Part shown: positions 1-6,917 of the stretch, in pieces | Layout of the letters: each line of letters opens with the position of its first letter | Numbering within the stretch: the first letter of the stretch is position 1 | NCBI GenBank assembly: GCA_017987615.1 | Contig: JAGNTI010000045.1 | Coordinates: 1 to 9,251, forward strand | Direction: 5' to 3' | Source: Sediminibacterium sp. | Lineage (GTDB): Bacteria > Bacteroidota > Bacteroidia > Chitinophagales > Chitinophagaceae | DNA: 9,251 bases | Made by a program: the position numbers and the translations under genes | The notes under the pieces: generated by a model | What the model was told of the DNA's origin: nothing | The model's input: only the letters and a program-made list of their open reading frames with translations | The model's database searches: none

Positions 1-1250
1 GCGGATTGCAAGTAATGAGTCCTGCAGTACAGCAAATAGTTGCAGAACTATCGGCTAATAAAGAACCCCTTAGAAGAGATGTTTTAAAAGCGCTTGCTAA
101 AGTTAGTGAAGCAGCTGTTGGTGTTAAAGGAGTAGACAAAGTAACTCAGTATGCTTCGGCGTTAAAAACGGAAGCAGCTGGATTGTTTAATACTTACTTA
201 TACAACGAAGGCCCAAAATCGGCACTTCGAGTACCTGCAGTTCAGGTTAGCTATGCTGCAGATGCGCCCACTGTAAATGCCTACGAGGTACTCAATAAAT
301 ATTTTGATGCATTATTTGCTAGCAATAATAAAGTGTATGCTTTTGGAGAAGACGTTGGATATATTGGTGATGTAAATCAGGGGTTTGCTGGACTTCAAGA
401 AAAGCATGGCGCTGACCGTATTTCTGATACCGGTATTAGAGAGCTTACTATTGTAGGACAAGCTGTAGGTATGGCTGTTAGAGGTTTAAGACCTATTGCG
501 GAAATTCAATATCTCGACTATTTACTGTATGGCTTGCAGCCTTTAAGTGATGATGTTGCTACAACGCATTATAGAACCAATGGTCAACAAAGTTGTCCTG
601 TTATTATTAGAACTAGAGGTCACCGCCTAGAAGGAATTTGGCATAGTGGATCGCCCATGGGGATGATTATAAATTCACTTCGTGGCATGTATGTTTGTGT
701 ACCGCGTAATATGGTGCAAGCGGCAGGCATGTACAATACACTTTTGCAATCTAACGATCCGGCAATTGTGATCGAGTGTTTAAACGGGTATAGACTCAAA
801 GAAAAATTGCCTAATAATTTACTTGAATTTTCTGTGCCATTGGGTATTCCAGAAATCATTAATGAAGGAACGGATATTACCATTGTTTCTTATGGTTCTA
901 CGCTACGTATTATTGAAGAGGCGATTGTTCGTTTAGCGCATGAAGGAATTTCGGTAGAACTCATTGACGTGCAAACATTACTTCCATTTGATATCAACCA
1001 TATCATTGTAAAATCTTTACAAAAAACCAACCGTATTTTATTTGTTGATGAAGACGTTCCGGGTGGAGCTACTGCTTATATGTTTACGCAAGTTATGGAA
1101 GAGCAGGGTGGTTACAAGTGGTTGGACGCAAGCCCTAGAACCCTTGCTGCAAAAGCGCATAGGCCAGGTTACGGTAGTGATGGCGATTACTTTAGTAAGC
1201 CCAATACCGAAGACGTTATTGAAGCAGTGAGAGCTGTTATGGCAGAGTAA
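1..1250 (+). CDS. 2-oxoacid dehydrogenase E1 component, beta-type C-terminal part (5' truncated)
   Basis: This is the end of a thiamine-diphosphate-dependent E1 enzyme, the decarboxylating component of a pyruvate- or branched-chain-type 2-oxoacid dehydrogenase complex in the cytoplasm. The reading frame is open to the left edge, so the true start is outside the window; the TTG at 6 is simply an internal Leu codon. Numbering from that codon, residues about 1-85 are a helical, low-similarity stretch. Residues about 89-265 form the pyrimidine-binding domain, with [10 protein letters not shown] at 114-123, Glu146 at the place of the cofactor-activating Glu, [12 protein letters not shown] at 165-176, and His206 and His213 in the [13 protein letters not shown] segment. 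Residues about 280-404 are the transketolase C-terminal domain. Bacteroidota often carry E1 as a single alpha-beta fusion, and the 85 residues before the beta domain fit that, but the alpha half is not visible. Substrate (pyruvate or branched-chain) is undetermined. Confidence 0.88.
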   Translation, partial: GLQVMSPAVQQIVAELSANKEPLRRDVLKALAKVSEAAVGVKGVDKVTQYASALKTEAAGLFNTYLYNEGPKSALRVPAVQVSYAADAPTVNAYEVLNKYFDALFASNNKVYAFGEDVGYIGDVNQGFAGLQEKHGADRISDTGIRELTIVGQAVGMAVRGLRPIAEIQYLDYLLYGLQPLSDDVATTHYRTNGQQSCPVIIRTRGHRLEGIWHSGSPMGMIINSLRGMYVCVPRNMVQAAGMYNTLLQSNDPAIVIECLNGYRLKEKLPNNLLEFSVPLGIPEIINEGTDITIVSYGSTLRIIEEAIVRLAHEGISVELIDVQTLLPFDINHIIVKSLQKTNRILFVDEDVPGGATAYMFTQVMEEQGGYKWLDASPRTLAAKAHRPGYGSDGDYFSKPNTEDVIEAVRAVMAE

Positions 1251-1253
1251 AAT

Positions 1254-1273
1254 TGGGTAAATATTTTATCCCA
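1254..1273. terminator. weak possible hairpin between the E1 and yebC stops
   Basis: TGGGTAAA (1254-1261) can pair with TTTA-T-CCCA (1265-1273), leaving one bulged T and a three-base loop. It fills the 15 bp gap between the convergent E1 and yebC genes and runs into the end of yebC. It is AT-rich and has no clear T-run on either strand, so termination is a guess from position only. Confidence 0.22.
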
Positions 1274-1988
1274 TATTATGGAAAACCTTATTCACGTCTT
1301 CGTCTTCTTCTAAACGCTCAATAAGTTTACTAATATCTTCTGCTTGTTCATCCGTTACAGGAACTGTTGTTGATGGAATCCATTCAAACTCGGCGCTGAT
1401 AACGTTTAATTTTTTAGCTTCTAATTCTTTTTGCAAGTTACCAAAATCAGTAAACGCACATCTTAATACAATAATAGGATTGCCATTATCGTCGTTGCTA
1501 TCTCCAAGTTCATCAAGGCCGTGATCTATAAGTTCTAATTCTAAATCGTCCATCACAATTCCTTCTGGGTTTAATTTAAACACCCCCATTTTTTTAAATT
1601 GAAAACTTACGCTTCCACTATTACCCATCGCGCCACCACCTTTATTAAAATGACTTTTAACATTGGCTACAGTTCTTACGTGGTTGTCAGTTGCTGTTTC
1701 AACAAGCAAGGCCACACCATGAGGTGCATACCCTTCATATAGGATTTCTTCGTAGTTAGAAGTGTCTTTACCCATCGCACGCTTAATAGCTGCTTCCACT
1801 CTGTCTTTGGGCATACCAGCACTACGGGCATTTTGATAGCATCTTCTTAAAGCAGGGTTGTCATCGGGGTTGGGGCCGCCTGATTTAACTGCGATTACAA
1901 TTTCTTTCCCGATACGGGTAAATTGTTTTGCCATGCGGTCAAAACGCTTGAACATGGTTGCTTTACGAACTTCAAAAATCCTTCCCAT
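1266..1988 (-). CDS. yebC: YebC/PmpR/TACO1 family protein
   Basis: A full-length 240-residue member of the YebC/TACO1 family. The family was long annotated as DNA-binding transcription regulators; more recent work on bacterial YebC and mitochondrial TACO1 points to a ribosome-associated role that relieves stalling on proline-rich stretches. Visible family signatures are TRIGKEI (24-30), [14 protein letters not shown] followed by [18 protein letters not shown] (about 37-71), [18 protein letters not shown] (85-102), the glycine-rich [18 protein letters not shown] (114-131) and the acidic C-terminal segment [17 protein letters not shown] (222-238). The start [10 protein letters not shown] is the Bacteroidota variant of the usual MAGHSKW opening, which supports the chosen ATG. 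It is convergent with E1 and separated from the upstream permease by a strong terminator, so it is probably transcribed alone from a very short promoter region. The family is certain; the molecular role follows from homologues. Confidence 0.96.
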   Translation of the reverse strand: MGRIFEVRKATMFKRFDRMAKQFTRIGKEIVIAVKSGGPNPDDNPALRRCYQNARSAGMPKDRVEAAIKRAMGKDTSNYEEILYEGYAPHGVALLVETATDNHVRTVANVKSHFNKGGGAMGNSGSVSFQFKKMGVFKLNPEGIVMDDLELELIDHGLDELGDSNDDNGNPIIVLRCAFTDFGNLQKELEAKKLNVISAEFEWIPSTTVPVTDEQAEDISKLIERLEEDEDVNKVFHNMG

Positions 1989-2007
1989 AATGATTGTTTA
2001 AGAGATG

Positions 2008-2015
2008 CGAAAATA
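2008..2015 (-). promoter_or_regulatory. candidate -7 element for yebC
   Basis: The - strand reads TATTTTCG here, one mismatch from the Bacteroidota -7 consensus TAnnTTTG, 19 bp before the yebC ATG. No TTTG -33 element sits at the normal spacing, because that place is taken by the terminator stem. Support is position plus partial match. Confidence 0.33.
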
Positions 2016-2019
2016 CGGC

Positions 2020-2056
2020 AAAAAAAATAGTCCCGAAGGTCGGGACTATTTTTTTT
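2020..2056. terminator. strong bidirectional intrinsic terminator downstream of the permease
   Basis: AAAAAAAATAGTCCCGA (2020-2036), loop AGG (2037-2039), then TCGGGACTATTTTTTTT (2040-2056) form a perfect 17-bp inverted repeat. It has a GC-rich core and flanking A8 and T8 runs that supply a U-tract on either strand. It lies 18 bp after the permease stop and 31 bp before the yebC start, both - strand genes. Its main job is therefore to end the permease transcript and keep it out of yebC; being symmetrical, it would also stop antisense transcription toward the permease. Confidence 0.93.
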
Positions 2057-2074
2057 AAATATATAAGTAAAGGG

Positions 2075-3565
2075 TTAGTTTAACTTACTGTGTTTGCGGC
2101 TGTATACAAAGTATACAACTAGACCTAAAACCATCCAGCCAAATGCTACTTTAAGGGTTTGTGCATCAAGTGCAAAAATCATAGCCAAGCAAATGATAGC
2201 CCCTAAAATTGGCACTAGTGGTACTAATGGCGTTTTAAATGGTCTTTCCATTTCTGGAGACTTAACACGTAAAATCCAAATACCAGCACTTACGAGTACG
2301 AAGGCAAATAAGGTACCAAATGAGGTTAAATCACCGGCAACACTTCCTGGTACAAAAGCAGCAAAAGCACCTACAAATACAAATAAGATCCAGTTAGATT
2401 TGTACGGCGTGCGGTATTTAGGGTGAAGGTCAGAGAATACTTTAGGTAATAAGCCATCGTTTGCCATTGAAAAGAACACACGAGATTGACCCATTAACAT
2501 TACAAGAATTACCGAACTAAAGCCAGCTAAAATTGCAACGGTTACGGCTGTAGCCAACCAGCCATATCCAGTCATGTAATTAGAAATAGCATATGCAACA
2601 GAAGCTTCACGGCCTTTTAATGGATCCACAAAGTCTTTCCAGTTTGCAACACCTGTTAATACGTGACCAAATAAGATGTATAAAATAGTACATACTACTA
2701 GTGATCCTAAAATACCAATAGGCATATCTCTTTTAGGATTTTTTGCTTCTTGAGCCGCAGTAGATACCGCGTCAAAACCAATAAAGGCAAAAAACACAAT
2801 AGCAGCACCACCTAGTACACCACCCCAGCCATGCTTAAAGGCGCCAGAATAATCGGCAACGACTTTACCTGCTGCATCCAATAAAGGAGGCTGATCGGCA
2901 GGGATAAAATAAGGTGTATGGTTTTCAGGCTTAATAAACTGCCAACCTAAAACAATAAATATAATTACAATGGCTACTTTAATAAACACGATAACCGCAT
3001 TTACAATTGCAGACTCTTGTGTTCCTTTAATAAGTAATAAAGTAAGGAGTAATAAGATAATTAATGCAGGTGCATTCATGATACCTTGGTGTAAAACACC
3101 GGCCGTATCTGTTACACTCTCAAAGGGGGAGTGGCTCCATTCGTATGGTATACTTCCTCCTAACAGCTTATTTAAATATTCACTCCAAGCAATAGAAACA
3201 GTTGCTGCTCCTAATGCATATTCCATAATTAAAGCCCAACCAATAATCCAGGCAACCGTTTCTCCCATGGTTACATAAGAGTATGCATAAGCACTACCTG
3301 AAATAGGAATCATGGCAGCAAATTCTGCGTAACATAAACCTGCAAAAGCACAACCAATGGCTGCAATGATAAATGATAATGTAACGGCTGGTCCCGCAGC
3401 TTGTCCTGCAGCAGCAGCTGTTCTCACAAATAAACCTGCTCCAATAATAGCACCAACGCCTAAAGCAACAAGGTTACCTGCACCTAGCGTGCGTTTAAGG
3501 CCCTTACCACCATCTTCTGCTTGTGCTAACATGGCAGATAAATCCTTTTTTCTGAATAAACTCAT
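2075..3565 (-). CDS. APC-superfamily amino acid permease (CAT/YfnA-like)
   Basis: A 496-residue inner-membrane amino acid transporter of the APC superfamily, most like the cationic amino acid transporter (CAT) branch and bacterial YfnA-type permeases. Visible features are a short cytoplasmic N-terminus with the LKRTLGAGNLVALGVGAIIG lead-in, the unwound TM1 substrate-binding motif GAIIGAGLF (38-46), TM2 ending in CYAEFAAMIPISGSAYAYSY (78-97), the family hallmark FIGFDAVSTAAQEAKNPKRD (261-280) around TM6, and a CAT-like C-terminal portion beginning FKTPLVPLVPILGAIICLAM (443-462). About 12 hydrophobic segments can be counted. A hydrophilic external loop lies at about 213-247. The start MSLFRKKD follows an AT-rich leader without a Shine-Dalgarno sequence, normal for this phylum. 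It is divergent from the symporter at 3711 and ends at a strong terminator. The substrate within amino acids cannot be fixed; basic or broad specificity is only suggested by subfamily. Confidence 0.93.
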   Translation of the reverse strand: MSLFRKKDLSAMLAQAEDGGKGLKRTLGAGNLVALGVGAIIGAGLFVRTAAAAGQAAGPAVTLSFIIAAIGCAFAGLCYAEFAAMIPISGSAYAYSYVTMGETVAWIIGWALIMEYALGAATVSIAWSEYLNKLLGGSIPYEWSHSPFESVTDTAGVLHQGIMNAPALIILLLLTLLLIKGTQESAIVNAVIVFIKVAIVIIFIVLGWQFIKPENHTPYFIPADQPPLLDAAGKVVADYSGAFKHGWGGVLGGAAIVFFAFIGFDAVSTAAQEAKNPKRDMPIGILGSLVVCTILYILFGHVLTGVANWKDFVDPLKGREASVAYAISNYMTGYGWLATAVTVAILAGFSSVILVMLMGQSRVFFSMANDGLLPKVFSDLHPKYRTPYKSNWILFVFVGAFAAFVPGSVAGDLTSFGTLFAFVLVSAGIWILRVKSPEMERPFKTPLVPLVPILGAIICLAMIFALDAQTLKVAFGWMVLGLVVYFVYSRKHSKLN

Positions 3566-3576
3566 AATTTTTGGGT

Positions 3577-3596
3577 TTGATTTCTAATCAATTGAT
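3577..3596 (-). promoter_or_regulatory. overlapping inverted repeats in the permease 5' leader
   Basis: Two dyads overlap just before the permease ATG. TTGATT-TCT-AATCAA (3577-3591) has 6-bp arms and could fold as a small RNA hairpin in the leader. ATCAATTGAT (3587-3596) is a perfect 10-bp palindrome that could bind a dimeric regulator. The two are mutually exclusive as structures. Function is inferred from position only. Confidence 0.35.
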
Positions 3597-3599
3597 GTC

Positions 3600-3607
3600 G
3601 AAAAATA
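3600..3607 (-). promoter_or_regulatory. candidate -7 element for the permease
   Basis: The - strand reads TATTTTTC, one mismatch from the Bacteroidota TAnnTTTG element, 34 bp before the permease ATG and so at a distance similar to that seen for mdh. A TTTG (3620-3623) lies upstream, but the 12-base gap is shorter than the usual spacing. The element sits inside an imperfect 16-bp dyad (3602-3617) centred on AGTACT. Confidence 0.3.
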
Positions 3608-3675
3608 GTACTTTTTTCTCAAAATCACCCTTGTTTTTTACAAAAATCATGAACCAGCCGCCTGCCTTTTTTTAG

Positions 3676-3698
3676 GACTTAAGTCTTATATTGCAATA
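3676..3698 (+). promoter_or_regulatory. two adjacent perfect palindromes upstream of the symporter operon
   Basis: GACTTAAGTC (3676-3685) and TATTGCAATA (3689-3698) are each perfect 10-bp palindromes. They are separated by three bases and end 12 bp before the symporter ATG. Direct copies of CTTATA at 3685-3690 and 3699-3704 flank the second one, and the degenerate -7-like TATATTG at 3687-3693 overlaps it. The arrangement resembles operator sites over a core promoter, but no regulator is encoded in the window and no binding family is recognised. Confidence 0.4.
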
Positions 3699-3710
3699 CT
3701 TATATACCTT

Positions 3711-4964
3711 ATGAAAAAATCTAATAAATTAACCCTCTACATTGTTATTGCAATGATTGCTGGGGTCATTCTTGGTTATTTTGTACATCAAAATAGTGAG
3801 CCAGCGTTTATTCAATCTTTCTCGAAAAATTTAAAGCTACTTACCACCATATTTTTAAGGCTGGTTCAAATGATTATTGCGCCGCTTGTGTTTTCTACCC
3901 TTGTTGTGGGTATTGCCAAGCTTGGCGATTTAAAAACGGTAGGACGTGTAGGCGGAAAAGCATTGTTATGGTTTTTAACTGCCTCACTTGTTAGTTTACT
4001 GATTGGACTTGTGCTGGTAAATGTATTTCAGCCAGGTGCTGGTATAAATTTAAGCAATGCTGATATGAGTGGAGCGCAAGACCTTGTGGGTAAAACGCAG
4101 GAGTTTAGCATACAAAAATTTATAGAACACGTATTTCCTAAAAGCGTTGTTGATGCTATGGCCAATAACGAAATTTTACAACTTGTTATATTCAGCATCT
4201 TTTTTGGTGTGGCCACCGCTTCAATGGGTGAAAAAGCAAACGTTGTGGTTAAAGCACTTGACGCTGTAGCGCATGTGATTTTAAAAATGGTTGGCTACGT
4301 TATGAATTTTGCACCACTGGGTGTGTTTGGTGCCATTGCTGCAGTTATTGCCACCAAAGGACTTGATGTATTTGTTTTTTACGGAAAATATCTACTCTAT
4401 TTTATTATGGGTATCGCCACTTTATGGGCGGTGCTTTTGTTGGTAGGATTTTTAATTTTAGGCAAGCGTTTACCAGGATTATTAAAAGCTATTTTCCCGC
4501 CGCTTATCATTGCATTTAGTACAACCAGTAGTGAAGCGGTATTCCCTAAATTAACCGAAGAGCTCGAAAAATTTGGTTGTAAAGACAAAATTGTTTCTTT
4601 CATATTACCGCTTGGTTACTCTTTTAATTTAGATGGCAGTATGATGTATATGACATTTGCAAGCCTTGCAATTGCGCAGGCTTATGGTATTCATATCGAT
4701 ATTGGTACGCAGCTAACCATGCTAATTGTACTCATGCTCACCAGTAAAGGAATTGCCGGCGTACCTCGTGCATCACTTGTGGTTGTTACAGCTACCTGTG
4801 CTATGTTTAATATTCCGCCTGAAGGGATTGCACTGATTTTACCTATCGATCATTTTTGTGACATGTTTAGAACCGCAACCAACGTATTAGGTAATGCGCT
4901 TGCAACAAGTGCAGTTAGCAAGTGGGAGGGTTCCTTAGAAAATCCAACAGAAGTTGTAGCGTAA
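3711..4964 (+). CDS. dicarboxylate/amino acid:cation symporter (SLC1/DAACS family)
   Basis: A 417-residue member of the glutamate/C4-dicarboxylate symporter family (GltP, GltPh, DctA), which drives substrate uptake across the inner membrane with Na+ or H+. The family landmarks appear in order. The serine-rich hairpin FSTTSSEAVFP (269-279) corresponds to HP1. NLDGS (306-310) matches the TM7 NMDGT cation-binding motif. GIAGVP (347-352) matches the HP2 tip. DMFRTATN (384-391) matches TM8 of GltPh. Asp384, Arg387, Thr388 and Asn391 keep the spacing of GltPh Asp394, Arg397, Thr398 and Asn401. That arginine pairs with the substrate side-chain carboxylate, so an acidic substrate (aspartate, glutamate or a C4 dicarboxylate) is the best inference. 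Length is normal. It is the first gene of a probable four-gene operon, with dedA 21 bp downstream, and is transcribed away from the permease. Confidence 0.95.
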   Translation: MKKSNKLTLYIVIAMIAGVILGYFVHQNSEPAFIQSFSKNLKLLTTIFLRLVQMIIAPLVFSTLVVGIAKLGDLKTVGRVGGKALLWFLTASLVSLLIGLVLVNVFQPGAGINLSNADMSGAQDLVGKTQEFSIQKFIEHVFPKSVVDAMANNEILQLVIFSIFFGVATASMGEKANVVVKALDAVAHVILKMVGYVMNFAPLGVFGAIAAVIATKGLDVFVFYGKYLLYFIMGIATLWAVLLLVGFLILGKRLPGLLKAIFPPLIIAFSTTSSEAVFPKLTEELEKFGCKDKIVSFILPLGYSFNLDGSMMYMTFASLAIAQAYGIHIDIGTQLTMLIVLMLTSKGIAGVPRASLVVVTATCAMFNIPPEGIALILPIDHFCDMFRTATNVLGNALATSAVSKWEGSLENPTEVVA

Positions 4965-4985
4965 CTAAAAGATAAAAATATTACC

Positions 4986-5657
4986 ATGTTCTTATTAGAT
5001 GCTTTTCATTGGAGTCAATTATTGCAACCACAGTTTTATATTGAGCATGGTGGGCTTTGGCTTATTTTATTAGTTGTATTTGCAGAAACAGGACTCTTCG
5101 CAGGATTTTTTTTACCAGGCGACAGTTTACTTTTTGTAGCAGGTATTTATAGCACCAATTTAGCGGCTCAACTTTGGTCGACTGGCAACGAGTTTACAGA
5201 TTTATTTTTACTGATGAGCCTTATTGCAGCTGCGGGTATTGCAGGTAATGCAACGGGTTATTGGTTTGGCAAAAAAGTAGGTCCTGCTATGTTTAGCTGG
5301 AAAGAGAATTTACTATTTAAAAGAAAATATTTAGTTCAAGCGCAAGAGTTTTACGATAAACACGGTGGCGGCGCTATCATTGTAGCTAGGTTTATTCCAA
5401 TTGTAAGAACCTTTGCTCCCATTGTTGCTGGCATTGTAGGAATGAATCAAAAAAAGTTTGTCAGCTTTAATATTATTGGGTCTATTGCCTGGGTATTTAG
5501 TATGTTATTTTCTGGGCACTTTTTACAGAAATGGATTTTGAGTGAGTTTGGTTTTGATTTAAAAAATCATTTAGAAGTCATTGTACTTGGCATTGTATTT
5601 TTTACAACAGCACCTGTAATTATCAAACTGTTTTTTGGAAAATCTAAGAAAGCGTAG
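4986..5657 (+). CDS. DedA-family membrane protein
   Basis: A 223-residue polytopic inner-membrane protein of the DedA/SNARE-associated (VTT domain) family. Family members act as lipid scramblases or flippases; some recycle undecaprenyl phosphate or move phosphatidylethanolamine, and E. coli YqjA/YghB are needed for envelope integrity and proton-dependent stress tolerance. Visible signatures are FAETGLFAGFFLPGDSLLF (32-50), GNATGYWFGKKVG (87-99) and ARFIPIVRTFAPIVAGIVGM (134-153), followed by GSIAW (165-169). Glu34, Asp46, Arg135 and Arg141 match in spacing the four charged residues essential in YqjA/YghB (E39, D51, R130, R136). There is a hydrophobic C-terminal helix and a lysine-rich tail. 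The stop is only two bases from the next start, so it is very likely translationally coupled to the MFS gene. The exact lipid substrate cannot be told from sequence. Confidence 0.94.
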   Translation: MFLLDAFHWSQLLQPQFYIEHGGLWLILLVVFAETGLFAGFFLPGDSLLFVAGIYSTNLAAQLWSTGNEFTDLFLLMSLIAAAGIAGNATGYWFGKKVGPAMFSWKENLLFKRKYLVQAQEFYDKHGGGAIIVARFIPIVRTFAPIVAGIVGMNQKKFVSFNIIGSIAWVFSMLFSGHFLQKWILSEFGFDLKNHLEVIVLGIVFFTTAPVIIKLFFGKSKKA

Positions 5658-5659
5658 TT

Positions 5660-6901
5660 ATGGACCTAACTGAAAAAAAGATATCTATTTTTTCGCTTCC
5701 AGTAATTGTGGCGGCGCTAGGTTATTTTGTAGACATCTACGATTTACTATTATTTACGATTGTTAAAAAAACAAGTATGCTAGGCGTGGGTTCTACCGAG
5801 GCCACACTTTTAGTAGATAGCACTAGGGTTATCAACTGGCAAATGACGGGCCTTTTATTAGGAGGGATTATTTGGGGTGTGCTCGCCGATAAAAAAGGAA
5901 GGTTAAGTGTGCTTTTTGGTTCTATCATTTTATATTCTACTGCAAATTTTGCAACAGGGTTTGTAACCACTGTTGACCAGTATGCTTGGGCAAGATTTAT
6001 TGGTGGCCTTGGCCTTGCCGGTGAGCTTGGTGCAGGCATCACACTTGTAAGTGAACTCCTTCCTAAAAATAAAAGAGGGGTAGGTACGTCTCTAGTGGCC
6101 GGCATTGGACTTTTTGGTGCAGTCGCCGCTTACTATACATATCAGTACACGCAGGATTGGCGCCTATGTTATAAAATAGGAGGTGTGCTTGGCATTTGCT
6201 TATTATTACTTCGCGTTAAGGTAGCAGAGTCGGGCATGTTTGCTACTGCAAAAGCTTCGGAAGTTGTAAAAGGAAATTTTTTCATGCTCATTAATAATGG
6301 CAAGCGCTTTAAAAAATATTTTGTTGCGATTTTAATTGGTCTACCTACCTGGTATGTGATTGGAATATTACTTAACCAAAGTGATCGTTTTGGTAAAGCC
6401 ATGTTTAATAGTACCACCATCGATTCTGGTAGAGCCATCATGTTTGGATATGTTGGTATTGCCATTGGTGATATTTTAATTGGCCTTGTAAGTCAGTATT
6501 TTAAGAGTCGTAAAAAAGCGCTCCTTTTATTTTATGGTCTTACTATGCTTGGCTTATTGTTTTATTATAGTAATTATAACAACTCCGATACGACCATGTA
6601 TTTGGTGGCCGGATGGCTTGGTTTTAGTACCGGTTTTTGGGCCATCTTTGTTACCATGGGTGCCGAGCAGTTTGGCACTAATTTGCGTGCAACAGCAGCT
6701 ACTACCATTCCTAATATGGTGCGCGGCGCACTTCCTTTAATGAATATGCTGTTTTTGGATTTGTTTCAAAAGTCTTGGCACTGGTCCATTGTATATAGTG
6801 GTATTATTACAGGCATCATTGTTATGTGCGTAGCATTTACTGCCTATGCTTTTACTGAAGAAACATTCCATAAAGATTTGGATTATATGGAACTGGACTA
6901 A
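5660..6901 (+). CDS. MFS transporter, substrate unknown
   Basis: A 413-residue major facilitator superfamily permease, about 12 membrane segments, of the sugar/organic-acid porter type. TM1 carries the charged FVDIYDLLLF (23-32), typical of metabolite:H+ symporters and aromatic-acid transporters. Loop 2-3 has motif A, GIIWGVLADKKGR (69-81). TM4 has ARFIGGLGLAGELGAG (111-126), followed by the loop 4-5 signature SELLPKNKRG (131-140). In the second half, AEQFGTNLRATAATTIPNM (335-353) is the counterpart of the SELFPTRVRA loop. The motif A copy expected in loop 8-9 is degenerate (SQYFKSRKK, 278-286), which is common. It starts two bases after dedA stops and ends 16 bp before the glycosyltransferase, so it is an internal operon gene. 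A role in uptake of an organic acid or sugar acid is plausible; export of a metabolite or envelope precursor is not excluded. Confidence 0.88.
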   Translation: MDLTEKKISIFSLPVIVAALGYFVDIYDLLLFTIVKKTSMLGVGSTEATLLVDSTRVINWQMTGLLLGGIIWGVLADKKGRLSVLFGSIILYSTANFATGFVTTVDQYAWARFIGGLGLAGELGAGITLVSELLPKNKRGVGTSLVAGIGLFGAVAAYYTYQYTQDWRLCYKIGGVLGICLLLLRVKVAESGMFATAKASEVVKGNFFMLINNGKRFKKYFVAILIGLPTWYVIGILLNQSDRFGKAMFNSTTIDSGRAIMFGYVGIAIGDILIGLVSQYFKSRKKALLLFYGLTMLGLLFYYSNYNNSDTTMYLVAGWLGFSTGFWAIFVTMGAEQFGTNLRATAATTIPNMVRGALPLMNMLFLDLFQKSWHWSIVYSGIITGIIVMCVAFTAYAFTEETFHKDLDYMELD

Positions 6902-6917
6902 TATTATATTCCCCCAA

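Noticed and set aside
620..883. Antisense open frame of 87 codons within E1
   Set aside because: It lies opposite a strongly conserved coding region and its translation shows no recognisable domain.
3685..3704. CTTATA direct repeat as a possible tandem binding site
   Set aside because: A six-base AT-rich repeat is too short to support by itself; mentioned only as part of the palindrome region.
5737..6465. Antisense open frames of 122 and 98 codons within the MFS gene
   Set aside because: They mirror the membrane protein's codon pattern and resemble no known family.
6846..6917. Upstream extension of the glycosyltransferase frame into the end of the MFS gene, giving a 360-residue protein
   Set aside because: The added 24 residues have no family similarity and overlap the MFS coding end; the ATG at 6918 gives the canonical GT9 N-terminus.
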